DNA of 64,000 nucleotides from Fibrella aestuarina BUZ 2 (GTDB lineage Bacteria > Bacteroidota > Bacteroidia > Cytophagales > Spirosomataceae), in NCBI RefSeq assembly GCF_000331105.1, contig NC_020054.1:2574813-2638812 (forward strand), given 5' to 3'. The first letter of the stretch is position 1, and the number at the start of each line of letters is the position of its first letter. Position numbers and translations under genes: made by a program. This document shows positions 43,744 through 51,476 of the stretch, piece by piece. The notes beneath the pieces were generated by a model. It ran no database searches, was not told where the DNA came from, and worked only from the letters and a program-made list of their open reading frames with translations.

Positions 43744-45270
43744 ATGCACATGAACATGCGCCTACTGCCCTATTTGCGACTCTCTGCCGCCGGACTGGCA
43801 CTCGCCGCTCTGCTGGGCCACCCATCGGTTTTTGCCCAGACGGCGGGCACGCCTCCGGCTGCGTCGGCCACACCTGGCGAGGGGCAACGCGTTCCGCAGC
43901 GCCTCGGCCTGCAAACGTGCATCGACATTGCGCTGCAAAACAACCTGACCCTGCGGCAGAGCCAGATTCAGTTGCGTAACAGCGAACTGCAACTCCGGCA
44001 GGCTCGCCTCAACCGGCTGCCCAACGTCGGTGCGTTCCTGACCCAGGGGTATAACTCGGGCCGGAACATCAACCCCGTAACCAACGCCTTCGTTGATCAG
44101 GGCGTATTGTCCAACAACTTCCAGGCATCCGTGCAGGCGACTGTCTACAACGGGGGGCTGTTGCAGAACACGATCAAGCAAAACGATCTGCTCCGCCAAT
44201 CGAACGAGGCTACGGTAAAAGCGACCGAAAACAACGTGATCCTGACCGTCATTCAGCAATACCTGAACGTACTGACGGGGCAGGAGCAACTGGTGGTGGC
44301 ACAGCGGCAGCGCGACGTGTCGGTAGCACAACTTGACCGTACTCAGAAGCTTGTTAATGCCGGTTCGCTGGCCGAAGCCGAACTGTTTGTGATCCGGGCG
44401 ACGATTGCCAATGATGAACTGGCCATCGTGAATGCTCAGAATACGATCGAACTGGCGAAACTGGCCCTTCTTCAGGCCATGAACGTACCCGCCGGTGGCC
44501 CAACCACCAGCAGCTTCGAGGTCGAAACCGTGAACGTACCTGATCCAACGGTAACGCCCTATGGCACGACATCGGACGATGTGTTTGGCGTGGCTCAGCA
44601 GTACATGCCCGATGTGAGAGCCGCCGATCTCCGCGTGAAAAGCGATGCGTTTGGCGTGCAGGTAGCGCGGGCGAGTCTGTTTCCGGTCGTGACGCTGAAC
44701 GGGAACCTCAGCACCCTTTATTCAAACGTAGGGCTGCAGCGGCGGTTCGATCTGGGAACGGTTACCAACATTGATCAGACGATTCTGGTCAACGGCATTC
44801 CTACGACAATCACGACCCAGCAGCCCAATTATCGCTTCGAGAACTACACCTTCTTCGATCAGCTGGGTAACAACCTGAACCGCAGTGTGTCATTGCAGGT
44901 GCAGGTGCCAATCTATAACCGATCGCTGGCCCGGACGCGCATTCTGTCGGCCCAACTACAGCAACAGAACTCGGAGATTGCCGCGGCCAATACCCGCCTG
45001 CAATTGCGCCAGAACATCGAAACGGCCTATACCAACCTGCGGGCGGCGGGCAACCGTTACCAGGCGACTCTGGCGCAGGTAACGCAACTGGAGCGGGCCT
45101 TCAAAGTATCGGAAAGCCGCCTGAACGCGGGCGCGCTCAACTCAACAGACTACAACGTGGCGAAGGGTAACCTCGACCGGGCCCGCGCTGGCCTGGTTCA
45201 GGCCAAATACGACTACGTGTTCCGCATTAAGATTTTAGATTTTTACCAGAATAAGCCACTCAATTTTTAG
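43744..45270 (+). CDS. TolC-family outer-membrane efflux protein
   Basis: A 508-residue outer-membrane channel protein. Signal peptide about residues 1-36 (ending SVFAQ), then two repeated OEP domains of long helices and strands (LQTCIDIALQNNLTLRQSQIQLRNSELQLRQARLNRLPNV in family order; QVQVPIYNRSLARTRI). Trimeric channel for tripartite efflux or type I secretion. ATG 43744, 43750 or 43756 are all possible starts; an upstream frame to 43672 is rejected because it overlaps the divergent aminotransferase start. Operon with the adaptor gene downstream. Confidence 0.93.
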   Translation: MHMNMRLLPYLRLSAAGLALAALLGHPSVFAQTAGTPPAASATPGEGQRVPQRLGLQTCIDIALQNNLTLRQSQIQLRNSELQLRQARLNRLPNVGAFLTQGYNSGRNINPVTNAFVDQGVLSNNFQASVQATVYNGGLLQNTIKQNDLLRQSNEATVKATENNVILTVIQQYLNVLTGQEQLVVAQRQRDVSVAQLDRTQKLVNAGSLAEAELFVIRATIANDELAIVNAQNTIELAKLALLQAMNVPAGGPTTSSFEVETVNVPDPTVTPYGTTSDDVFGVAQQYMPDVRAADLRVKSDAFGVQVARASLFPVVTLNGNLSTLYSNVGLQRRFDLGTVTNIDQTILVNGIPTTITTQQPNYRFENYTFFDQLGNNLNRSVSLQVQVPIYNRSLARTRILSAQLQQQNSEIAAANTRLQLRQNIETAYTNLRAAGNRYQATLAQVTQLERAFKVSESRLNAGALNSTDYNVAKGNLDRARAGLVQAKYDYVFRIKILDFYQNKPLNF

Positions 45271-45369
45271 TGAGAGCGTGAAGGAATGAAAGAGTGGGTC
45301 TGCGTTTCTGCGACGTACCCACGAAGCCAATCACTCTTTCGCTCTCTCATTCTTTCACTCCTTCACTCT
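45269..45369. repeat. Degenerate inverted repeat between tolC and the adaptor gene
   Basis: A purine-rich arm (45269-45299, GTGAAGGAATGAAAGAGTGG type) and a pyrimidine-rich arm (45328-45369, CACTCTTTCGCTCTCTCATT type) are partly complementary. Same GAAAGAGTG-type family as the element at 35076-35167. Located between two genes of one operon, ending directly before the start codon. Confidence 0.75.
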
Positions 45370-45371
45370 TT

Positions 45372-46751
45372 ATGAAAAAGAAATCAAACCGTATTTGGTG
45401 GGTATTGGGTATCGCTGCCGTGTTGTTGATTGGGGGGCTTGTGGCCGCCAAACAAGCCGGCATTATTGGTAAACCACCAACCACGGAAGTCGATTTTGCC
45501 GTAGCGCGAACCACCGATATTGTTGAGCGAGTGAGCGCCTCGGGGCGTGTGCAGCCCGAAGTCGAAGTGAAAATCAGCCCCGACGTATCAGGCGAGATCA
45601 TCGCCATGTACGTAAAAGAGGGCGATCCCGTCAAGGCGGGGCAGATTCTCTGCCGGATCCGCCCCGACAACTACGAATCCTTTTCGGCGCGGGCCGAAGC
45701 CACGGTCAACCAGAGCAAAGCCCAACTGGAGCAATCGAAAGCGGGTGTTTTGCAGGCCGAAGCTCGCCTGATCCGCACCAGGGCCGATTACGAACGGAGC
45801 CGTAAACTGCTGGCCGACAAAGTCATTTCGCAGGCCGACTTCGAAACCGTCGAGGCCAACTACAATGTAGCCAAACAGGATATCGAAGCCCAGCGGGCCA
45901 ACGTTCGGGCGGCGCAGTTCAGTATTCAGAGCGCCCAGGCCAGTCTGCGCGACGCGAAAGAAAACCTGCGCAAAACGACGATCTATTCGCCCGTCAATGG
46001 TACGGTGTCGAAGCTGAACGTCGAACAGGGCGAACGCGTCGTGGGTACGTCGCAGATGGCCGGTACCGAGATCATGCGACTCGCCAACCTCAACAACATG
46101 GAGGTGCGCGTGAATGTCAACGAGAACGACATCGTGCGGGTGACACTGGGCGACACGGCCGACATTGAGGTGGATTCCTATACCACGGCCGGGCGCAAGT
46201 TTAAAGGCATTGTGACCGAAGTGGCCAACACGGCCAATGGCCTGGCAGGCAGCACCAACTCAGCCGCGTCGTCGAGCCTGTCGACCGACGCTGTGACGGA
46301 GTTTGAAGTCAAAATCAAGATTCTGAACAGTTCATACACCGATCTGTCGGCCAAGCTGGGTGGGCGAGGCTTCCCGTTCAAGCCGGGTATGACGGCTTCC
46401 GTCGAGATCATCACCGACCGCCGTTCGGGCGTCTTGTCGGTACCCATCGCGGCTGTAACCACCCGCGCCGACAGCACGAAGATGGCCGCCAAACCCGCTA
46501 ACGACGATAACGAGGAGCAGCCGACCGCCGCACCGAAAAACGTGAAGGAAATCGTGTTTGTGGCCGAAAATGGCAAAGCCGCCCAGCGCGAGGTGAAAAC
46601 CGGTATCAGTGACTTCGAAAACATTCAGATTCTATCGGGCCTGAAAAAAGGCGATCAGGTGATTGCCGGACCTTTTCTGGCGGTTTCTAAAAAACTCAAA
46701 GCCGGCGATCTGGTTGTGAAAAGAGACCCGAATAAGGTCAAGAAGGAATGA
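45372..46751 (+). CDS. Efflux periplasmic adaptor (HlyD/MacA family)
   Basis: A 459-residue membrane-fusion protein with one N-terminal TM helix (about residues 7-28). A biotinyl-lipoyl-like domain (VEVKISPDVSGEIIAMYVKEGDPVKAGQ, in two halves) is split by a long coiled-coil hairpin (about 105-215), then beta-barrel and membrane-proximal domains with PFKPGMTASVEI. It links an inner-membrane transporter to TolC. The size and domain order match MacA-type adaptors of ABC (MacB) systems. The cognate permease is not in the window next to it. An insert rich in Asp/Asn/Pro near residues 375-395 is unusual. Confidence 0.93.
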   Translation: MKKKSNRIWWVLGIAAVLLIGGLVAAKQAGIIGKPPTTEVDFAVARTTDIVERVSASGRVQPEVEVKISPDVSGEIIAMYVKEGDPVKAGQILCRIRPDNYESFSARAEATVNQSKAQLEQSKAGVLQAEARLIRTRADYERSRKLLADKVISQADFETVEANYNVAKQDIEAQRANVRAAQFSIQSAQASLRDAKENLRKTTIYSPVNGTVSKLNVEQGERVVGTSQMAGTEIMRLANLNNMEVRVNVNENDIVRVTLGDTADIEVDSYTTAGRKFKGIVTEVANTANGLAGSTNSAASSSLSTDAVTEFEVKIKILNSSYTDLSAKLGGRGFPFKPGMTASVEIITDRRSGVLSVPIAAVTTRADSTKMAAKPANDDNEEQPTAAPKNVKEIVFVAENGKAAQREVKTGISDFENIQILSGLKKGDQVIAGPFLAVSKKLKAGDLVVKRDPNKVKKE

Positions 46752-46755
46752 TGAT

Positions 46756-46782
46756 TCAACGGTTACGGTTTAACCGTTGAAC
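46756..46782 (+). repeat. Short perfect hairpin
   Basis: TTCAACGGTTA pairs with TAACCGTTGAA around a 5-base loop in the 47-base gap between the adaptor gene and the start of the tubulin/actin cluster. It may be a terminator without U-run or a processing site. Confidence 0.7.
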
Positions 46783-46798
46783 AGTAAACGCTGGCTCG

Positions 46799-47428
46799 AT
46801 GCACGGTACCATTATTCACTATGATACGCTGACCCAATGTGGCCTGCTTCGGACAGAGGCAGGTCAATTGCATTATTTCCGGCGCGACGACGTGGCCGAG
46901 GCGACGGGTTTTGCCGCTGGTCGGCAGGTGTCGCTTCGCGCGGGTACGCTCGCCGACACGGGCGGTAGTCAGATGGACATCGTGGAAGGGCTGGCGGCCA
47001 TACGGCACGTCGAGCAGGCCCGCCGCGTGGGTACGTTGCCTGCTCAGCCCGCACCACCACCGCCCAAACGCGCTACCCAGTCGATCAGTTGGGTCGGTGG
47101 CTGGCTCTCGCTTGCGGCGCTGCTTTGCCTGCTGCTGGCGGGGGGGAATCAGTTTAGCGAGCCATCGGTGTATGCCGCTGCCGCTCCCAAACTCATCGGG
47201 TCGGTGTTCGGCGTGGCGGCGGCTGTGTTGCTGGTTATCCTCGCAATTTTGTTCTTTACACACAAAACGCGCCGCCTCGTACGTTGGACATACTGGCTGA
47301 CGGTCTGGAGTTCGCTCTTCGCCTACATTGCCCAAACAATCGACGGGTTCGAGATCGATGCCGCCGCTACCTGCTACGGCTACTCGCTCATCGCCCTGTT
47401 GGTTGCGGTGTTTTTTGTCCGAAAATGA
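46799..47428 (+). CDS. Four-TM protein with cold-shock-like N-terminal domain
   Basis: A 209-residue protein. Residues 1-70 (MHGTIIHYDTLTQCGLLRTE, then LHYFRRDDVAEATGFAAG and VSLRAG) follow the spacing of a cold-shock/OB fold: G-x-I-x-x-[FY]-D, G-x-I/L near residue 15, and YF-x-x-x-D. After a proline-rich linker (about 80-92) come four TM helices (about 97-115, 132-153, 164-182, 191-207). A nucleic-acid-binding or OB-like head on a membrane anchor is unusual. Real function unknown. First gene of the likely operon 46799-56774; the next gene starts 32 bases later. Confidence 0.7.
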   Translation: MHGTIIHYDTLTQCGLLRTEAGQLHYFRRDDVAEATGFAAGRQVSLRAGTLADTGGSQMDIVEGLAAIRHVEQARRVGTLPAQPAPPPPKRATQSISWVGGWLSLAALLCLLLAGGNQFSEPSVYAAAAPKLIGSVFGVAAAVLLVILAILFFTHKTRRLVRWTYWLTVWSSLFAYIAQTIDGFEIDAAATCYGYSLIALLVAVFFVRK

Positions 47429-47460
47429 TCCATTATCCTCGTCACCACACGACCCGTTAC

Positions 47461-48723
47461 ATGAAGTTTACCGCCCTTACGCTCGCCATTGCCTTATTGA
47501 TGACCGCCTGTGGTGGCGGAAAGAAACGCGATAAACAGGAAGCGAGTACGCCCACAAAAACCGAGCAGGTCGGCAAGGTTCATTTCTTTCTGGAAACATC
47601 GGCCAGCATGGGGGGCTACCTCAACGGTGGCACTACGTTCAAAGACGTCGTTTCGGACGTAGTGACGAAAGCCAACCAACTACGACCCGTATCGCTCAAC
47701 ACCATTTCGGGAAAGACGCAGCCGGTATCGGGCGACGTCAATACGTTTGTGGCGCAGATGGCGACAACGCCGCTGGCAACGGGCAAAAGCTCGGAGCTCC
47801 ACAAGATTTTCCGGGAAGTGGGGGAGCGCGCCAAAGGCAACGACGTGGCCATTTTCGTGTCGGACTGCATTCTGTCCTTTCCCGACGCCGACATCAAGCG
47901 TGACCCCGAAGTGAACCGAAACAACGCGTCGAGCACGCTGAAAAACAGCATTTACGATCAGTTTGCCACCTTCAGCAAGCAGGGAATTGGCGCCACGGTG
48001 CTGGCCTACACCTCGCCGTTCAACGGCACGTATTACACCTACCAGAATCAGAAACAAAAACTGGCAGGCGAGCAGCGGCCCTTCTACATCTGGATTATTG
48101 GCAAGCAAAGCCTCGTGGGTACGTTCGCCGGCCAATTGCTCGAAAGCCTGTCGACAACCCCGGCCAAACGACTCGATTTCGGCGCGGCGGGTGCCCTGAA
48201 AGCCTACGACCTGTTGTTCAGCGCCAACAAAAGCGGCGACTGGCGGGCCGAACGCAACAACGTGACGGAGATCGAAATGGGCCGCAAAGCCAAGCCCGTC
48301 GAGTTTGCCATCGCCGTGAATCTGAACGCGCTGCCCGGCTACGCGCAGGAAGAGACGTACCTGCAAAAGAACCTGAATGTGGCGGTCGACAATGGGGCCG
48401 TGAAACTGGTGAAAGTGCAGCGCAAAGCGGCCCTCAACACCGACCGTATGAGCGATCGGGAGCAAAAACTCCTCAGCCAGAATACGCACGTGCTGACCTT
48501 CCACGTTGATAATCTATTCGACGAAACCGCCACGGTGACGCTGAAACTGCCCGTGCGGTTCGATTCGTGGTACACCAACTGGTCGACAATGGACGACCGG
48601 ACGGCGACCGGGCGGCAGGGCAAAACCTTCGCCCTCGAACACCTGATGACCGGCGTGCGCGAAGCCTACCAAACCAGTGGCAATGAGTTTGCCGCTATGA
48701 GCATTAAACTGAGCAAAAACTAA
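47461..48723 (+). CDS. vWA-like lipoprotein
   Basis: A 420-residue lipoprotein: signal peptide with lipobox LLMTACG (Cys at about 19). Residues about 40-250 look like a von Willebrand A-type Rossmann fold: a first strand VHFFLETSASMGGYL, where the usual DxSxS metal site reads ETSAS, and a later strand DVAIFVSDCILSF with an Asp where the vWA fold has its conserved one. The C-terminal half (about 280-420) contains beta-rich segments (HVLTFHVDNLFDETATVTLKL, in parts). Metal binding is uncertain because of the altered site. In the operon it precedes a three-TM protein and the tubulin-like gene; vWA proteins accompany other tubulin-superfamily systems. Confidence 0.7.
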   Translation: MKFTALTLAIALLMTACGGGKKRDKQEASTPTKTEQVGKVHFFLETSASMGGYLNGGTTFKDVVSDVVTKANQLRPVSLNTISGKTQPVSGDVNTFVAQMATTPLATGKSSELHKIFREVGERAKGNDVAIFVSDCILSFPDADIKRDPEVNRNNASSTLKNSIYDQFATFSKQGIGATVLAYTSPFNGTYYTYQNQKQKLAGEQRPFYIWIIGKQSLVGTFAGQLLESLSTTPAKRLDFGAAGALKAYDLLFSANKSGDWRAERNNVTEIEMGRKAKPVEFAIAVNLNALPGYAQEETYLQKNLNVAVDNGAVKLVKVQRKAALNTDRMSDREQKLLSQNTHVLTFHVDNLFDETATVTLKLPVRFDSWYTNWSTMDDRTATGRQGKTFALEHLMTGVREAYQTSGNEFAAMSIKLSKN

Positions 48724-48816
48724 ATGCACAATGTAGAATTGACAATGCACAATGATTGGCTGAACCGTGTTGACCACAACAGGCATTGTGCATTGTCAAT
48801 TCTACATTGTGCATTT
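48722..48816. repeat. Long intergenic inverted repeat (33-bp perfect stem)
   Basis: Arms 48722-48754 and 48784-48816 are perfect reverse complements with a 29-base loop, made of AATGCACAATG-type units. Between co-directional operon genes; the arm overlaps the last base of the upstream stop codon. Confidence 0.97.
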
Positions 48817-48826
48817 CTCATCCCCC

Positions 48827-49201
48827 ATGTTCCAATCGATCTACGAACTCTTCCTGGGTCAGAATAACGACCCAATTTATGCCGACGAAATTTTCACGCC
48901 CGTGGGCACCATGACCGTGCTGGTGGCGTTGGTCGTGGCGGCGGTGTTTTACGTGGCACTAGGCCGCTGGAAACCCGTTTTTCACCGCACGCTGCACTGG
49001 GCGCTCACGCTCGTAGGGGTGCTGATCTTCGGGTATGCCTACGCCGTCTGGTACGCCAAAGACCGCACCGGTGCCGACGATGCCGACTCCTACATGACGA
49101 GCTTCGGCGGGGTCAACGTGTTGCTGGCGGCTATTCTGTTCTTTTTGTTCTCGCTGGGCCTTCGCTACGCCTCGATTTTCGCCCGCAGAACGCCATTTTA
49201 A
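48827..49201 (+). CDS. Small three-TM protein
   Basis: A 124-residue inner-membrane protein with helices at about residues 26-45, 59-77 and 94-114. The loop between the second and third is charged (KDRTGADDADSYM). No family recognised. It lies between the vWA-like lipoprotein and tubulin-like genes on the same strand, so it is probably the membrane partner of that system. The start is ATG 48827; the frame is open upstream only through the inverted repeat. Confidence 0.75.
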   Translation: MFQSIYELFLGQNNDPIYADEIFTPVGTMTVLVALVVAAVFYVALGRWKPVFHRTLHWALTLVGVLIFGYAYAVWYAKDRTGADDADSYMTSFGGVNVLLAAILFFLFSLGLRYASIFARRTPF

Positions 49202-49203
49202 TT

Positions 49204-49345
49204 AATGGACAATGCACGATGGATCATGTACGATGAATAGTGTACAATGTACAATGGCTTGCGAATGAGCAACTTTTGCCTAAGCGGAGATTCATTGTAC
49301 ATTATCCATTGTGCATCGTACATTATCCATCGTGCATTGTCCATT
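49204..49345. repeat. Long degenerate inverted repeat (about 53-bp arms)
   Basis: Arms 49204-49257 and 49293-49345 are reverse complements at roughly 85 percent, built from about 10-base units of the CATTGTGCATTATC type. Same family as 48722-48816 and 33070-33168. It lies directly before the tubulin-like gene. Confidence 0.9.
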
Positions 49346-49353
49346 CCCTTCTT

Positions 49354-50832
49354 ATGAAACTCTTCCTTTTCGGCATTGGGGGCACTGGAGCCCGTGTGTT
49401 ACGCTCGCTGACGATGTTGCTGGCGGCGGGGGCCAACGTACCTGCCGACCTGACGATCATCCCGATTCTGCTGGACATGGACATGCAGAATGGCGACACC
49501 GAGCGGGCCCTTCGGCTGGTTGAATTATACCGGAGCCTGCGGGCGGGCGGCTACCCCAACGGCCCGCAGGACCACAACGGTCGTCGCCCATTTTTTGGCA
49601 CGAACCTGCAACCGCTGGGTACGTTGCAGGCCGACAACGCGCAGCAGCAGATCGGCGATTCGGTGCTGCCCAAACTCACCGACCATCAGGGGACGTTCGA
49701 AGAGTTTCTGAACGTGAGCAGCATGGACGAAATCGACCGCGAATTTCTGAAGCTGCTCTACGACAACTCGGCCAAGCCGACCAACGCCGAACTGAAGCTG
49801 AACCTCTCGGTGGGCTTCAAGGGCAATCCGAACATCGGCAGCGTGGTGTTCAACGCGCTTGAAGATTCGCCCGTCTACAAGTACTTCACGGGTGCCTTCA
49901 ACGATCAGACCGACCGGATTTTTGTTATCAGCTCGATCTTCGGTGGAACGGGCTCGGCGGGGTTTCCGCAACTAGTGAAGCTGTTGCAGCACCCCAGCCA
50001 GAAAATGCCCATCCGCAACGCCAAAAAGGGGGCGGTGACGGTGATGCCCTATTTTGCGCTGGAAGAAAACAGCCAAAGTGCCATCGACCAGAACCGGTTT
50101 CTGTCGAAGACCAAGGCGGCGCTCTCGTACTACCAGAGCCAGATCGACCTCGACGCGCTTTATTACATCGGCGACCGGCCCGGTGCCAAGCTGTACCCCA
50201 ATGTGGAGGGTGGGGCCAAACAGGCTAACAATGCGCACGTGGTGGAAATGCTCGCCGCCGAGGCCGTCCTCGACTTCGCCCGGCGTGGCCCCGGCGAGTT
50301 CAGCACCGACAAGCGGTACCTGGAATATGGCCTGCGCCGCAACGACCGCAGCCTCGATTTGCCTCACTTCGCCGATGGTACGTACCAGAATCTGCTGGAG
50401 CCTATGGTTCGGTTCACCTACGCCGCCAAGTTCTACACCGACTTTCTGCCGAATAACTTGGGCGAGGCGTTTGCCAAAAACCTGAACCTGCCCCAGACCC
50501 TGCGCTCAGGTACGTTCTACACCTCGCTGGATAACTTCATCAACGCCTACAAAGCGTGGTTGCGTGAGCTGTCGGCCAACGATCGCAGCTTTGCCCCGTT
50601 TGACCTCGACACCGATTTCAACGGCTTGGTCCGGTCGAAGCGGATCGAGACCGGCTTTTTCAACAAAGGCATCAGCGAGGGCTTTTTGCAGGATGCCGCT
50701 GGCAAGGGCGAGAATAGCCTGAAGGCCGCTTTCCCAACCAATGAGGCCCGTTTTATGCAATTGTTGATGGAAGTGGCCGATAAATGCGTTGAGAAATTAG
50801 GACCGCTCAACCGGCAACTGGCCGACGTATGA
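49354..50832 (+). CDS. Tubulin/FtsZ-superfamily protein (Tubulin_2-like)
   Basis: A 492-residue cytoplasmic protein. The N-terminus MKLFLFGIGGTGARVLRSLT fits the first nucleotide-binding loop of tubulins (GxGGxG), and FGGTGSAG at about residue 197 corresponds to the tubulin signature loop GGGTGSG. The spacing between them (about 185 residues, longer than the roughly 85-100 of FtsZ) agrees with the divergent Tubulin_2 group rather than FtsZ. The C-terminal half is helical and not recognisable. Predicted GTPase, possibly polymer-forming. Start ATG 49354; an earlier frame would translate the repeat. It is separated from its actin-like partner only by the DUF559 insertion. Confidence 0.8.
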   Translation: MKLFLFGIGGTGARVLRSLTMLLAAGANVPADLTIIPILLDMDMQNGDTERALRLVELYRSLRAGGYPNGPQDHNGRRPFFGTNLQPLGTLQADNAQQQIGDSVLPKLTDHQGTFEEFLNVSSMDEIDREFLKLLYDNSAKPTNAELKLNLSVGFKGNPNIGSVVFNALEDSPVYKYFTGAFNDQTDRIFVISSIFGGTGSAGFPQLVKLLQHPSQKMPIRNAKKGAVTVMPYFALEENSQSAIDQNRFLSKTKAALSYYQSQIDLDALYYIGDRPGAKLYPNVEGGAKQANNAHVVEMLAAEAVLDFARRGPGEFSTDKRYLEYGLRRNDRSLDLPHFADGTYQNLLEPMVRFTYAAKFYTDFLPNNLGEAFAKNLNLPQTLRSGTFYTSLDNFINAYKAWLRELSANDRSFAPFDLDTDFNGLVRSKRIETGFFNKGISEGFLQDAAGKGENSLKAAFPTNEARFMQLLMEVADKCVEKLGPLNRQLADV

Positions 50833-50914
50833 TTTACCCCCCGCCCTGAAGGGAGCCCGCTGGCTGCCGTACCGAGCATACGCCAGCGGGCTCCTTTCAG
50901 GGCGGGGGGTAAAT
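50832..50914. repeat. Palindromic repeat, copy A (33-bp arms)
   Basis: Arms 50832-50864 and 50882-50914 pair at 32 of 33 positions, with a 17-base loop. The arm begins at the last base of the tubulin-like stop codon. The arm sequence (TTTACCCCCCGCCCTGAAGG and on) is shared with copy B at 51331-51455; together they bracket the DUF559 gene. Confidence 0.95.
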
Positions 50915-50957
50915 AACTGAGCGGAGGAGATTAGATGTAAACAACGATCCCACCAGT

Positions 50958-51323
50958 ATGGCTACAGACATGTTTTTCGGCGCGCAACCTGTTTTATTTG
51001 AACAGGCTAAACAGTTAAGGGAAGCCATGACGCCTGCCGAGTTGCTACTCTGGGAGCAGTTGAGACAGAACAAGCTCGACGGGTTTCGGTTTAAAGCGCA
51101 GCATCCGATTGCTTATTTTATCGCTGACTTTTATTGCCATAAAGCCCGATTGATAATTGAAGTCGACGGAGGGGTGCACGACGTACCTGAACAGATTGAG
51201 TATGACAAAAATCGCACCTACCTGCTCAACGAACTGGGATTAACGGTCATTCGCTTTCGCAACGCATCCATTTTAACAGACATCAATCAAGTACTGACAA
51301 CGATCCGAAGCTATCTTTCATAA
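50958..51323 (+). CDS. DUF559 (Vsr-like) endonuclease-domain protein
   Basis: A 121-residue protein of the DUF559 family, distantly related to very-short-patch-repair and PD-(D/E)xK nucleases. The core shows LREAMTPAELLLWEQLR, FRFKAQHPIAYFIADFYC, IIEVDGGVHD (Glu and Asp of the predicted metal site), YDKNRTYLLNELGLTVIRF and a final helix. It stands between two copies of the same palindrome inside an operon of unrelated genes, which looks like an insertion of a small element. Nuclease activity is expected but unproven. Codon use is slightly more AT-rich than that of its neighbours. Confidence 0.88.
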   Translation: MATDMFFGAQPVLFEQAKQLREAMTPAELLLWEQLRQNKLDGFRFKAQHPIAYFIADFYCHKARLIIEVDGGVHDVPEQIEYDKNRTYLLNELGLTVIRFRNASILTDINQVLTTIRSYLS

Positions 51324-51330
51324 TGTATAG

Positions 51331-51455
51331 CTGCTGTTTACCCCCCCGCCCTGAAGGGAGCCTGCTGGCGCAAGCACATTGCTTACGCCGGTCTGCCAGT
51401 TCGGAAGCTACTGGCGCGCCAGCAGGCTCCCTTCAGGGCGGGGGGTAAACAGCAG
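51331..51455. repeat. Palindromic repeat, copy B (39-bp arms)
   Basis: Arms 51331-51370 and 51417-51455 are reverse complements except for one extra C in a C-run; the 46-base loop contains a smaller hairpin (GCCAGT/ACTGGC). Its outer arm matches copy A at 31 of 32 bases. It lies between the DUF559 stop and the actin-like gene. Confidence 0.95.
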
Positions 51456-51476
51456 GGAACCATGAACTTCCAGTAA

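Noticed and set aside
47680..48504. 274-codon open frame on the minus strand
   Set aside because: Antisense of the vWA-like lipoprotein gene; no family features.
48722..49345. CRISPR array from repeated AATGCACAATG units
   Set aside because: Units are degenerate, lack uniform spacers and form hairpins; no cas genes are present.
49240..49353. N-terminal extension of the tubulin-like protein
   Set aside because: It would translate the inverted repeat (CIVHYPLCIVHYPSCIVHS); ATG 49354 gives the proper nucleotide-binding N-terminus.
50832..51455. Classical IS element around the DUF559 gene
   Set aside because: There is no transposase, and each side is a complete hairpin rather than one terminal inverted repeat; I saw no clear target-site duplication. 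Kept as a candidate non-classical element instead.
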